64,000 bases of DNA from Brachynemurus nebulosus (GCA_035578155.1 JAPWDM010000014.1:8597501-8661500); one strand, 5' to 3'. Counted from the first letter of the stretch, positions 48,504 to 59,612 are shown. Numbers and translations are program-made. Notes: generated from the letters alone by a model not told the origin.

Positions 48504-49392
48504 GCGGAGGTTTACTTGAGCGTCGTTAAAAAAAATCGTTTTTTTTTTTTTTTTTTGCAGAAATTGGTAGCTAATTATGTGTAGAATATGTTCCCAAAGT
48601 GATTTTGCTGAAAGTAATTTAAGGTAAAGGTTTACTTGAGATTTGACCAAAAAATCGATTTTTTTGCCGAAATTAATAGAAAATTATGTGTAGAATATGT
48701 TACCAAAGTGATTTTGCTGAAAAAAATTTAAAAAAAAGATTTTTGCACATTAACCGAATCCAGCTTTCTATAAAAAAAACTCAAAAAACGTAATTCACGC
48801 AATAGTGAGTATTAAATATAAAATTTTGAAAATACGTTTCTTTATATATATTTTATATCTCGGAACCACATTTTTGGAACTGGTTGACACGATAACTCAA
48901 AAACTATTCGATGCATCCTTTTTTTTAATTTTTTATTTTAAACAATTCAATTCTCCGACAGCTATACCTAAGTCCGATACACTTTCAATATTTTATATTT
49001 TTTTTATTTTACTTTAAAGAGCGAAAAATAAGACAAAAATCGTAATCAAAAGGTCACACATCCGCCATTTTTTTTTCTTTTACCAATTTATTGATATTAT
49101 AATAGGTATAGGTGCCGGTACTCTTCATATATTTTATAAATCTTTTTTGTTTTTGGATTTCAGTGGTTTATTACCATTCAGTGGTGGCGCTATGATGTAA
49201 ACCAATAAGGCATCGGATTTTCGGATCATCACACTGCACTATCTATAAAATGGACAATTTTTCATATTTTTTGTGTAGTTTAGTACTTAATAAATATGTG
49301 TACAAAATTTGAAATTGATATTTACTTCCGTTCTTGAGAAAAAAATTCGAGAAAAATACATAATTTTTAATGACTCTCAAGTAAACCGCCCC
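48504..49392. mobile_element. TTAA-flanked (Kolobok-like) element with internal tandem duplication
   Basis: Ends GCGGAGGTTTACTTGAGCGT and, read inward, GGGGCGGTTTACTTGAGAGT are flanked by TTAA (48500-48503 and 49393-49396). The G-rich start with TTAA target suggests Kolobok rather than piggyBac, whose ends begin CCC/CAC. A 120-bp unit starting AGGTTTACTTGAG is tandemly duplicated at 48508 and 48628, so the terminal motif recurs inside. No transposase is present; the frames at 48805-49017 and 49309-49548 show none of its motifs. Confidence 0.7.
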
Positions 49393-49399
49393 TTAAATA

Positions 49400-50190
49400 T
49401 GTATACGATATTTAAAAATGATATATGTGTAGTAGAGAAAAGAATTCTTAGCGTAATTATTGATCTAAAATTTAGCAACGGTTCCATCAAACGAAGCGTG
49501 GTCGAAGATATGAAATTGTATAACTTAATAAATCGCAACCATTTTTAAACTGTCTAATACTGAATTTCCGCTATTTAAATATCCCTAATAAAAAAATAAA
49601 AAATTGGTTTGTTTTAAACAAAATATTTATTAACGATGCAACATTATTAAGACAATTTGTAATACAATAAGTATAAAGTTTTTAATTAGTTTACAAGATT
49701 CCTTCATAAGGAAAATGACTTGAAATTTTCGAAATAGTTTTAACTTGTTTACAGTATGATAGGAAAAAGTAAAGAAAATATGAATTTTTTTGTGTATAAA
49801 AGAGGAAAAAATGTATATAAAAAATTTGTTATGAAATTGAGTTTCTTCGAAGAAAAGTCTGTGCTTCTTTTACACAAGTACATACCTATTATAAACAATT
49901 ATATTATCTATGTAGTTTGGTTTCCGGGCAAAATTGGTTATTAATTTTGCATATCTGCATGTGAATGTTATAAGAAATGTTATCTCCAGGCGTCTCTTGG
50001 TGTGAAGGGAAAGTTAGAAATAATTGTTTCGTTGTAATTATTATTTGTAAGTTTAAAATATTCCATGAGACAACATTAAATTTTTGAACTTAAGTAACAT
50101 GGTTTCACTGGAGAGTATTTAGCATATATATTTTAAGAAGAAAAGTATACTTTCGACATAGGTACTTAAAATATAGAACACTTAAGTATA
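49400..50190. other. Unassigned AT-rich DNA
   Basis: A 62-codon frame at 49756-49944 has no recognisable domain. No repeats seen. Confidence 0.4.
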
Positions 50191-50256
50191 TTAGTGAATT
50201 TCCAAAATGAAATTCAGCTATTACAGCCACTGTCATGGCGCGACTTGAGCCCGTAA
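50191..50256 (+). mobile_element. Helentron-like repeat, 5' end fragment
   Basis: TTAGTGAATTTCCAAAATGA, AATTCAGCTATTACAGCCAC and TGTCATGGCGCGACTTGAGC match the first 65 bp of the copy at 37298. The remainder is absent. Confidence 0.65.
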
Positions 50257-50430
50257 TGTCAAATCCAGCAAATCGCAAAAAGCAAGCAGTATGAACACTA
50301 GCTAGATTCAGACTCGCTCGGTACAGTAACGTTCGGTCCAGTTTCGCACGCAGTGTGGACGACTACTAATCGAAGTTTGTAGAACGTTCTGGAACTTTCC
50401 ACCATTATATAAAAATGTGTCGAAATCCTG

Positions 50431-50432
<2 letters not shown>

Positions 50433-50463
<31 letters not shown>

Positions 50464-50575
50464 CATTAACAACTTTTACTCCTGATAGTAGGCATTCAAC
50501 ACGGGCCCTCCGGAGCCGTGGCAGGACTCCTTAACCGCTGGGCTATTAGTGAACTGAGTGGACTAGCGCTTATGT
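50433..50575 (-). repeat. Possible tRNA-derived SINE head followed by a long T-run
   Basis: On the minus strand TAGCCCAGCGGTTAAGGAG fits the A box of tRNA promoters (TRGCNNAGYGG). About 40 bp on, GTGTTGAATGCC is a degenerate B box (GGTTCGANTCC). A run of about 29 T follows some 30 bp later on that strand, which could terminate RNA polymerase III. I could not fold a full cloverleaf, so it is more likely a SINE head or tRNA pseudogene than a functional tRNA. Confidence 0.4.
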
Positions 50576-50599
50576 GGAAGACTTTATTCGTGTGCAGGT

Positions 50600-51400
50600 G
50601 GACTTATGTTAAGTAGAGCAGCACCTTGTTATGCCGTACTCAATGTTGAATACCATAGGGTCCTAACAGTATATAAATACATTTATTTATCCTTAAAAAT
50701 TATTAGCCACTGCAAGAAAAACATGAAAGTTTCTTAATTAAAATAATAAATATGCCAGCTGTTTACCATATATTTCAAAAGAAATACAAAAATTATTTTT
50801 TTAATTATCACATTTACAAGGAAAATGTGTTTGACATTCGAGACGAGTCGTAGGCGAGAAACGAAATTAAAAAAAAATTTCAACTGATAATTCTAATTTT
50901 ACGCAATTTGATTTTACATGAACCTATACATAACACGGTTCACCTCACAATATTACCAATAAAGTTAAATTTGGTATCGATGGCTTGTCAAACTTGTTAT
51001 GAAATTGAAATTTAATTTATGAGAAAATTTGATATTTTTAATAGATCTTGTAGTACATGGAATATACGTACAAGGGTCTGGATCTACATATAAGTTCTGG
51101 ATCTGTATTTCCTCACCGTCTGTTAGCAAATCCAGATATGGACCGTAGACTGCGAGGCTATTAAATGGAGTAATATTTTTACGGACGTACATACTTTGGC
51201 CTGAAATTTATTTAACTACAACTCTGTATATAGATATACTTTAGTAATTACCATATAGATAATACGAAATTATCAAACTAGAATAAACATTGTAAGATTT
51301 CCCAATATATTTGTTAATTAAACAACGGAGATGTATATCTAATATTCTAAATATTACGAATGACTGTATCGAATCTTATAAATAAATGGTATTGCGCAGC
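50600..51400. other. Unassigned AT-rich DNA
   Basis: A minus-strand 75-codon frame at 50965-51192 has no recognisable features. No repeats seen. Confidence 0.35.
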
Positions 51401-51539
51401 AGTCTAACCGGAGTTTAACTGTTAAATTAAATTAACCATTGTTGGGATTTGGGGACTACCTACTATACAATTTCGTGCTACATATTGTGTATGGTACAAG
51501 TTTTTAATAAAAAGGATATATAGCACTTATCTGAAGTAT

Positions 51540-51835
51540 ACTGGTCCATTGGTTGGATTTTTTTCTTCGGAACCCTTCACGGATGGTTGCCTGATAATTC
51601 ATGTTGTAATGCATTTTGGAATTGGTATCCACGTGGTGAAAAATTTTTGGCTGGCGCCGTTTACTATGTAGAAGTGTTCCAATTTTTGGTAATTGCTGTG
51701 CAGATGCTGCCGAAAGTTTTGGTGACCCTACCTCTCAATTCTGTGGTGTTCGTCTGGAAACGTGATGATGAAGTAATAAAAAGTATTAAGCTAATAATTT
51801 TAAATTTTATTTTTTTACATTTAGTTACGTGAAAA
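51540..51835 (+). other. Candidate decayed exon or gene fragment
   Basis: Composition rises in GC and two overlapping frames stay open. One reads GWLPDNSCCNAFWNWYPRG and continues to 51832 without an ATG. Another, from about 51650 to 51770, reads CRSVPIFGNCCADAAESFGD and ends at a TGA. The FGNCCADA string is reminiscent of cysteine-rich somatomedin-B-like segments (C-C-x-D), but the rest of such a domain is not visible. No clean splice sites were found. Confidence 0.25.
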
Positions 51836-52243
51836 TATTTCCATCTTTATCCATGTTTTTTTTTTTTTTCGATAAAAATATGGTGGCGCTCAACTTTTTT
51901 AATTAGTAGTAATCGTAAGTAATTTTATTCTCTTAGAGGATATACCAATTACCCCTCCCCCCACCCACCAGCTTTACCCAGCTAGTCGTGCACGCGTCAA
52001 GTGTGCCCTTCTCTCAAGTGGTAACAAGTATAATAATGTTAAGTAAATAGTTAAAGACTAATTATTAATAAATAAATGTTTTTTAATATATACATATATA
52101 AGATATTAAAAATTATACAATTTTAAATTGTCTACTGAAGATTCAAAATTTCCCAATTGTTGTTTAGTTGTTAAGATCAAAGTGACATTATTTTGTTGAG
52201 TCGATTATTTTTAATATCATTATTGCCAATTAATAAAGACTGA

Positions 52244-52300
52244 TTCCCCCACCCTTAGGTACAGAAGGCGAAGCCCCCGGTATGGTGTAAGGGGCAAAGA
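52244..52300 (+). repeat. Short conserved dispersed repeat (also at 17376)
   Basis: Second copy of the CCCACCCTTAGGTACAG, GCGAAGCCCCCGGTATGGTG segment. The flanks differ from those at 17376, so the shared unit is only about 56 bp. Confidence 0.6.
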
Positions 52301-52304
52301 TTAC

Positions 52305-53630
52305 CTCACCAGGGAAATTTTATCATTGCCAATAGGTTCTATTAATATTCTGGACAAACTGTTGGTATTGTTAAAATTACTTCAAGGATTGTAGCTTCCC
52401 CTGAAATGTTTCCCTCAGATAAAAGCACTGATCCCCCAAAATGATTATACTAATTACGACCGATAACGAAATTGTCGACCAGCGATCATTTCAAAGTGAC
52501 TAGACCGGAAAATTTTTGAATTTACAAACATTTATAAAATCCTTTACAAATTCATTATATCCTGTATAAAGGTCAAGCTGGTATGTCAAATAATTCAATG
52601 AATGTAAAGAATTACGCCTCCGGGGCAAAACCTTACTAAATATATAAAAGATATGGAAAATTTTTTTTTGAAGCCCGGTTATTTCAATGCTTTGAATAAT
52701 ACAAAATGTTATTTCATTCAAATAACATGGTTGCATTAAACAAAACTTGTTATTTCAAGTACAAAAAGCTTTCATTCTTCAAAAATTTTAGATCAATGAA
52801 AACACATTAATTATTTGTAACCGTATAAACCATTTATAAAATACGGTAATGCGTTACCAACCCATGATTTATTCTTAAATAATAATCCTATGCTTAAAAC
52901 ATATCCTCAAACATATTATCTAAATACAATAATTTTCTTTTATTAATTACATAAAGTATATATGTATGCATTCTATATAATATTATGTATGTATATTTCG
53001 CAATACAGGCATTTAATTCTCGCTATTATAAATTATACACAACTTATGCCAGTATAATTTTGAAATAACATTTCACTCATGAGGTACCAGCAACGTTGAT
53101 TTCAAATCAAAACACGGATACAATCGAACACAAAATAATTGGCACACGTGCTGCAGACGATAATACACTGATGTATGTACAGTACACTGTTAAAAATTTT
53201 TACTTATCACAACTGGAAATAATTTTTTATTGAAATTTGGAATTAAATAAATTTATTTGGATGTTGTAACTAAAAAAGGATACTTCTAGTGATTATAAAA
53301 CATTGTTGAAGTAGTAAACAATTCAGCTATTATTATTACAGCTACACAAATTTGATTTTCGAGAAAAATTAAAAATGGTATTGAAACAGTGCGTAAGGAA
53401 ATTAGGTTTTGTTATTCGCAAGGTCGATAAGTTTTAATGTACTAATTAAGTTTATATAAATATTAATGGCGAAGTATACACTCATATGCAACCAGACGAG
53501 AATTTTTCCAAAATGAAAATTTAAAGAAAATTTAAGGAGCTACCTACATCATTTGTTCATTTTCCCTGCGCATGAAATCAGCAAATTTATATTGAATAGA
53601 AAAAATTAAGTATATAGAATTAGTTATTGG
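52305..53630. other. Unassigned AT-rich DNA
   Basis: The minus-strand frame at 52500-52736 and other short frames show no recognisable features. No inverted or tandem repeat was found. Confidence 0.4.
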
Positions 53631-53639
53631 AAAACCTAC

Positions 53640-54197
53640 TAAATAAATTTCTAACACTGACTGACTGACAAACAACGCACAGACTAAACCGTTGCGTTTA
53701 GAAGAATGAAACTTTGCACAGGAGTTCCCTATGTAATTTAGGTGAGCACTAAGGAAGGATTTTTGAAAATTCGTCCCCTAGGTGGGTTAAATAGGGAATG
53801 AAAGTTTGTATGGCAATTCGTCATTTTTGAAGTTAGAGATATATAAAAATATGTTACTATGGCTATTAAAATAAATAATATTTTATACACTGATTGACAG
53901 ATAACGCACAGCCTAAACTGTTAGGGTTAGAAAAACGAAATTTAGCACAGAAGATATGAAGATTGATCTTTATAGGTATTACTACTTATAAATAAAAGTC
54001 AGTTGTGTAAACGTTTCTGGAAATTCATTCCCTAAGGGGTTAAAACAGAAAATGAAAATTCGTATAGGAAATTCGTTATTTTTGAAATTAGAAACGTGGA
54101 AATTGGTACTTAGACTTTTGAAAAACATTGAAATTGAGCAGTGAGTACCTAGTAAAAAGATGTTGCCGATGGGAAATCCCATCGGGTATTCGGCTAG
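53640..54197 (+). mobile_element. Non-autonomous Helitron, second family
   Basis: The 3' end has a 9-bp perfect hairpin (CCGATGGGA, two-base loop, TCCCATCGG at 54166-54185) followed by GTATTCGGCTAG|T, a textbook Helitron terminus. The body includes two diverged units beginning CACTGACTGACTGACAAACA and ACTGATTGACAGATAACGCA, each followed by CGCACAG-CTAAAC and GAAACTTTGCACAG-like words. The 5' end, near CTAAATAAATTTCTAACAC, is approximate. Fragments of the same family lie at 10559 and 11192. No Rep/helicase gene. Confidence 0.8.
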
Positions 54198-54199
54198 TA

Positions 54200-55345
54200 C
54201 TCTATAAAATAACTACGGAGAACTTTTCGAATTGAAAAAAGATGTTATACGGCCTTACAGATTTTGACGCTTTTGCTAAGAAACTTTTTCAAAATAATTT
54301 ATTGATTTCTCGCGAAAGTATTTCCGACTTTGTAAACAATTATATTATCTATACGAACAAGTTTTTAGCAACATTTTTGGCTAACTCACCGTTACATTAT
54401 TCTTGACAGTGCAATATGGTAGTCGACCTGCAGCACTTCCAATAATCTCGAAAGCCTAGTTTTATACTTAGGATATAGGTACTATATACGATTTGTATTT
54501 TGTTAGTCACGTGCGAATTTAATTTTAGAGGACATTATTTTTGAAAAAAAAATTACTATTGGTTTTTCATAAAAAACACTCGAAAAAATAAATTTTTTTG
54601 TATAATTCATATTTTGTAACTAAGTGTGTTCACACGGTTTTAAAATATGATTTACTATTAATGTGACAATTCTTTTGCCAGCAGCAGTACATTTACAAAT
54701 TTCATCCGGTATTAGTTATACATATGTATGTATATGATTTAACAACGATGTATGGTAATTTCAACTGTGAAATTTAATTCCAATATTAATGTCAGAGCTA
54801 CTTACGTCATGTTCCATATTACGAGGAACCAGTCGGAAAATGAGGAAAATATACATACATATTTATCCACATGAGTTTATGTACCTGTATTAAATAGCGA
54901 TCTCTTTAGTGTACAATTTAGTAAGTGCTTTGTGGATAGTGAATAAACGTTTTCTTTGAAGCTAATCACTGGTTTTAGATATTATTTTACCGATTTCTAT
55001 TAAAATTTAATATAAACAAGCTCAGTGTAATGTGAATTTGATTAACGTATCGAAGGTTCTAAGCAATATTGAAAATGAACACAATTAGTCAATTGGTATA
55101 ACATTAAAAATATACTTAAAAAACCATGATTATTTCGGAAATGGTTTCATATTTCTTCTTAAGGGGTAATATCACCTTATGACTTTTTTTATGTTGAGAC
55201 ACAATGTTTGCCAGAAAGGTGAAGAGGAAAATAATGGTGCGGGCATCGCAGAGCGTTTTTCTCGAAGCCGTGTTTTTCGAGCCTACAGCGAACCGCTAGC
55301 TCCTTCAATTTTTATCTGATTGAGTTCAAACTTTCAAACTTCAAA
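54200..55345. other. Unassigned AT-rich DNA
   Basis: No open frame of note, no repeats recognised. Confidence 0.4.
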
Positions 55346-55349
55346 ATTT

Positions 55350-55455
55350 CCATACAGAAAATTCACTTATTACAGTGAGTGTCACCGTAATATTTGAGCC
55401 CGAGACGCTGATAATAATTTGTTTTGAGATTCCTAACCGAAAATGATATATATGT
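55350..55455 (+). mobile_element. Diverged Helentron-like 5' fragment
   Basis: ATACAGAAAATTCACTTATT, ACAGTGAGTGTCACCGTAAT, TTGAGCCCGAGACGCTGATA and ATTTGTTTTGAGATTCCTAA follow the order of blocks in the copy at 37298 with many changes. The AT core is reduced to ATATATATG. Confidence 0.5.
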
Positions 55456-55568
55456 ATGGAGTGTTTCATTTAAATTTGTCTTCAGTGTTTGAAAGCTGGT
55501 ATTTTAAGCTCTTTTTGGGAAATAATAGGTTTTCTTTCATCACAAAGAGTGGTAAAACCGCATACAAT

Positions 55569-55760
55569 CAGAGCCGTGCAAGGAAATTGCGGGCCCGGGG
55601 AATAAACCACATTTATTAAAAATTTCCTCCCAAAAAATAAGTGGTGAGCAAAAGAAAACTTTATTTTTTCCCGAGCTCTTTATCGACAACCACGAGCCCC
55701 ATCTTCAAGCTCGGGTCCCGGAGCTACAACCCCAACTCCCCCACCCCCTCGTCCGGCCTG
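55569..55760. mobile_element. Probable hAT-like MITE (degenerate)
   Basis: CAGAGCCGTGCAAGG on the left and, read inward, CAGGCCGGACGAGGGGG on the right resemble hAT ends. GCGGGCCCGGGG and GTCCCGGAGC blocks lie inside, as in the copies at 17981 and 25192. The flanking octamers (CATACAAT and TTATACTT) do not match. Confidence 0.4.
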
Positions 55761-55978
55761 TTATACTTAGATAATAATGACTTTTGAATCATCAACTAAT
55801 ATCCTATGTAAACTAATTTTCGAGAAAAGTTATGTTCTGTATTTGTACAGAAAAATAAGGTCTCGTACTCCACAGGGTAAATACTAGAGTATTCAAATTT
55901 AAATGGTCTACGACGATGAGGAAATTTAAGAAATACGGCGCTAGGAAATTCACAATGTTATACCAGATGATACGATAG

Positions 55979-56471
55979 GTATACCGGTGTCCCGTTTGAA
56001 TGTATACATACGGTTTACACGTTAACTGATAACATTGGATTCCCATAAGGAAAAAGTTATATCACAAGAGTGCTTTAAACAAACTAACTCGTAATTTAAT
56101 ATTATAACTACTGTTACTATCCCTTTAACAACAATAATGCAGTAAAATAAAGAAATGAATGTGGCAATTTTCAAGCAATTCATATTTTCATATAATAAAT
56201 ATTTGTGTCATTTTCTGTAAATTCAAAAGGCATTTTTTTATTCTCTTGAAAATAAATATAAAGATAATAAAAATACCGAAAAAGTATTCTGTTGAAGGAA
56301 TAGTGGAAATAATTAGGTGGAAAAAAATTATTTTATAAAAGAAAATTACCAATTATGTCAAAATGTTTATCCGAAGCATTCTTGTGACATAACTTTTTCC
56401 TAATGGGAATCCAATGTTATCAATTAACGTGTAAATCGTATGAATACATCCGAATGGGACACCCAGTATAT
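55979..56471. mobile_element. MITE with about 90-bp inverted repeats (GGTGTCCC ends)
   Basis: TACCGGTGTCCCGTTTGAAT on the left and, read inward, TACTGGGTGTCCCATTCGGA on the right begin arms that continue through CATACG, TTTACACGTTAA, GATAACATTGGATTCCCAT and AGGAAAAAGTTAT. TA lies at both edges. The roughly 310-bp interior is AT-rich and non-coding. The minus-strand frame 55813-56046 crosses the boundary and is rejected. Confidence 0.7.
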
Positions 56472-56474
56472 TGA

Positions 56475-57040
56475 TTTTATATATCGTTTTATTTACATAT
56501 TTTCAAAAAAAAATATTGAACATATTGTAAACAGTAATATATCTAGACATAAAATTGATTACCTCTAATGTTTTCTTTTGTAACATAAAATGCACCAATA
56601 TCTTACAATATCATTTATTTACATAAATGTTTTCCAATATTTCAATTCTATTTTTATTGGCAACTATAAAAATCATTCTGCTGTGTTCTTCGACGTTAGA
56701 ATTTGGTCTGTTCTTTGTTGTTTTGACACAGATAATAAACGAGCAATTGAAATTTTGTGTATCACTCTACACAAATGTGGGTGGGTTATATTGTTAATTG
56801 ATTTATTTTATTGATTTATACTGAATGGTAAAATGTAACGAAATAAGTAAGTAGCTACCTAGTTGAATTCAATAGAGAAAATGTTGAAAATCTTTTTTTT
56901 TTTTTTTTTTTTGAAAAAGCATCAATATAGTTTTTCTTCAAATACTTAGATAGTGTAGGACGGGACGATATACAGATGTCTGTAATTTTGTTTCTAATAT
57001 GTTTTGAAAAGTTTTGTGGGTAGAGTGAGTGTCCTAAGAT
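56475..57040. other. Unassigned AT-rich DNA
   Basis: The 74-codon frame at 56590-56814 is not recognised. A T-run of about 22 lies at 56893. Confidence 0.35.
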
Positions 57041-57041
57041 G

Positions 57042-57173
57042 GCTCTTAGACATGGGTAATAAAAGCTTCTATGCGTAAATTACTCGGGGGTTAATATATA
57101 AATGATAGCTCTTAGACATGGGTAATAAAGGCTTCTATGTGTAAATTACTCGGGGGTTAATATATAAATAATA
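57042..57173 (+). repeat. Two-copy tandem duplication, 66-bp unit
   Basis: GCTCTTAGACATGGGTAATA, GCTTCTATG-GTAAATTACT and CGGGGGTTAATATATAAATA are repeated head to tail with only a few differences, indicating a recent local duplication. Confidence 0.85.
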
Positions 57174-57480
57174 CTTTTATTTTTGTATTTGATTTTTCCA
57201 CAGTATTCTAAATATTATATTATTTCAAATAATTTAAAATGATATTTGAATTTATATAAAAAATCTCTTTGACTAATTTGTTGCCATGATGATTCTGGTT
57301 TAAAAGAGTCTTGAATTTTCCAAAATTTTGACCATAGCAAAATATTGATTGAACGTTCTTCTCAAAATTGAAGGCAATTGATTCGATAAATATTAATAGA
57401 TTTGAGCATTACTTTATGGTACTCCATTTTTGTAAATAATAAACAAATATTTTACTTTGCAAAATACCACTTTTATTTTT

Positions 57481-57530
57481 GAAACTGTGACAATATTGTT
57501 TCGAACCGTTAGTTCATTTTCAAACAGAAT
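57481..57530 (-). ncRNA. Degenerate hammerhead-ribozyme-like motif
   Basis: Minus strand: CTGT, TTGAAAAT, GAAC-TAACG-GTTC, GAAAC, AATATT, GTC, ACAG. CTGT pairs with ACAG (stem I), GAAC with GTTC (stem II), and GAAAC...GTC gives the stem III side and the cleavage triplet. Penelope-like elements are known to carry small hammerheads in their terminal repeats. The catalytic CUGANGA box is degenerate here (TTGAAAA, with U for C3 and A for G8), so activity is doubtful. Another copy lies at about 59698-59746. Confidence 0.45.
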
Positions 57531-57762
57531 AAAAATTATATTCGATACATGCCCTTATATACTAATTTTATTTACCTATACTTATGAAGGGGAGTGGTAT
57601 ATGGTGTGGAAGTAGAAGGGGTGGGGGTAGTGGAAGAATCCGAAAAATAAGAAAAACAATATTACATTACATGTGACAAATGCGAGCAAACACGTGACAA
57701 AAGATTGAAATTGACAAACAAACAATATTACAGAAAAATATAATTTTAAAAGTTTAATTAAA

Positions 57763-58095
57763 TTATAATACTGAAAATAAAGTTGAACTGTAGATATCGA
57801 TGTAGTCATTTAAAAGGTGATCGGAGTTATGTTTATTTATTTCTATTGCTTCTAGGATTGTTAACTTTTTTCCTTTGTTTGCCTCGTGTAGCACGGTAAT
57901 TTCCCGTTCTGGTGTGTGTCCGGTGTCAATTAAATGCCTCGCAAAAGCAGAGTCGGTTTTCTTATTCCTATAGGATCTGAAATGCTCTGCTCTCCGGGTT
58001 TCAAAGTTTCTGCCAGTCTGACCGATGTAAAAATTATTACAGTCTTGGCAGTTTAATTTGTAGATACCCAATTTTTTTAATTTATCAATTTTTTT
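57763..58095 (-). pseudogene. GIY-YIG endonuclease domain of Penelope-like element
   Basis: Reads KLGIYKLNCQDCNNFYIGQT, then GRNFETRRAEHF, ARHLIDTGH, and LEAIEINKH. GIY and YIG motifs, the arginine in ETRR, the histidine in AEHF and the glutamate in LEAIEI are the expected catalytic elements of the nicking endonuclease. A CQDC pair and downstream histidines correspond to the metal-binding linker typical of these elements. It is out of frame with the upstream part, the switch falling in an A/T-run near 58092. The domain itself has no internal stop. Confidence 0.85.
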
Positions 58096-58447
58096 TATTG
58101 TTATATATTAAGTTTCCTAGATTAAAGTCTGATTTAAATGCTATATTTATGTTTGATTTTTCTAGAATTTTTTTAATTTTACCCGATATATTACCAAAAT
58201 ATGTTATAGTTTTAAAGGTATTTTTTAGCCCTGGTTTAACGAAGGGGTAAATTTCTTTTAAAATTTGTTTAAATTCTTTCTTAGCTATTAATTTATCGAT
58301 TAAGATTGAATTATATCCGTTATTATTCGCTATAATTTTTTTATTATTTATTTCTTTTTCAAAATGTTCTTTCGACAAAGGTATATTAAACGCTCGGTGG
58401 ATCATAGAATTCTCCAGACTCCAGATTTTATGTCGACTAAGCCGAAA
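58085..58447 (-). pseudogene. Penelope-like reverse transcriptase, C-terminal (thumb) remnant
   Basis: Reads KIWSLENSMIHRAFNIPLSK, then an AxNNGY block, IDKLIAKKE, TYFGNISGKIKKILEKSNI and NIAFKS-FNLGNLIYNNK. MIHRAFNIPLS followed by NNGY, and KI-K-L...NI-IAFKT...LG-L, is the order seen between the reverse transcriptase and GIY-YIG domains of Penelope-like proteins. An in-frame stop upstream near 58456 and lack of the YADD core mark a 5' truncation. Confidence 0.8.
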
Positions 58448-58524
58448 AAATTAGTTTTCAGATAATCGCGTTTAAAGTTTTGTAAAAAACCTTACGTGTG
58501 ATAGTCCAGTTTGAGAAGCACATT

Positions 58525-58967
58525 ACTACCCACCATGAAAACTAATTGGTAATTTAAGGGAGTGGCTCACACCCGCAATACGGCGCAATCTGAATTTTGC
58601 ATTTTCTCGAAAATCGCATTTCAACGTTGTTATAACTGTCTCCAACTATTTACGATGAAGAAGAAATTCTTGAACTACTTAAATAGCACGAGTATATCCA
58701 TACAATCACTCCTTACTAAACTACTCTTTAGACCTAATAGTAGGAAAGACTTTTCGCAATATTCACCCCCAAAAATTTCCTCTTACGATTTTCGAAATAC
58801 CTATTTGAAAAATTAAATATATACCCAAACTTTTGAAGTGCTAATTCAACCCTTCAAATTATTTTTCCGTCGATAAAAAGATACATGGCACTTACTTATT
58901 ACTGATTTACAATATTATATTCAAATTTCATCAAAATCGGTAGATCCGGTTTTGAAACTTTTGCTTG
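58525..58967. mobile_element. Solitary, diverged arm of the 62063 foldback family
   Basis: It follows the right arm of the element at 62063-63506 block by block: TAATTTAAG-GGAG-GG-TCAC, ATTTCAACGTTGTTATAACT, GAAGAAGAAATTCTTGAACT, a run of CCCCCAAAAATTT, TTTTTCCGTCGATAAAAAGA, TTTCATCAAAATCGGTAGAT and the end ACTTTTGCTTG|TTA. Internal deletions shorten it. No left arm is present, and the terminal TTA is at 58968-58970. The open frame 58562-58816 lies inside and is not a gene. Confidence 0.7.
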
Positions 58968-58984
58968 TTAGTTATTCAACTATG

Positions 58985-59610
58985 AAATGGATTCTATTCG
59001 TGAATCAGTTGTTCATATTTTTACAAATCCAATATTGTACTAAAAAAAAAAAAATTAAAATCAAATTTTACTTTTTTTAGCTGTTTGTTACCGCTACCAC
59101 CACTATTTCATGTCTAACCAACTTTAAGCATTCAAACTATCTAAACTATATATCAGATAGTAAATAAGAAAACTAAAAGAACGGTAAAAAAATTGTTCGC
59201 AAAATTATATTAAGATAATTTTATTATACTACATTCTCAATTCCGGATATACAACTACAATTTATCTAAAAATTCCATTACAATATTGAGGTTAATGGAT
59301 TTGAACTTTTTTCTATTCGAAATGAAAATTTAATTTAACATTTTAAACAAAAAAAACATTAACTTGAAATACAAACGTTAGTGCAAGATGGTTACTTAAA
59401 AACGAAACTATATATACATATATTGATAATTTTTCGCAAATTTAATAAACTATTAATTTTATTGTTGATGTAAACAGCGAGCCAAACAATATCATCCAAA
59501 CAGAAGTGATGTTTTACTGATAATAAAAGAATAAAACAGTACGGTTCCTCGTCAGGCTTAAGGTAGTTGGTCGATAAAACGATTTTTTAAAGGATTTTAA
59601 CAAATAATAT
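58985..59610. other. Unassigned AT-rich DNA
   Basis: No frames or repeats of note. Confidence 0.4.
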
Positions 59611-59612
59611 TT

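Larger units (their letters stand above)
57398..58447 (-). mobile_element. Penelope-like retroelement, 5'-truncated
   Basis: On the minus strand a coding remnant of the reverse-transcriptase C-terminal region is followed by a GIY-YIG endonuclease and then a 3' region ending in the terminal repeat at 57398-57540. That repeat recurs at 59613-59903. The catalytic reverse-transcriptase core is missing, since homology stops near 58447. The terminal repeat contains a hammerhead-like layout. Penelope-like elements insert by an endonuclease-primed mechanism and often leave 5'-truncated copies. Confidence 0.85.

Noticed and set aside
50462..50575. Functional tRNA gene
   Set aside because: The A box is good, but the acceptor, anticodon and T stems could not be paired into a cloverleaf.
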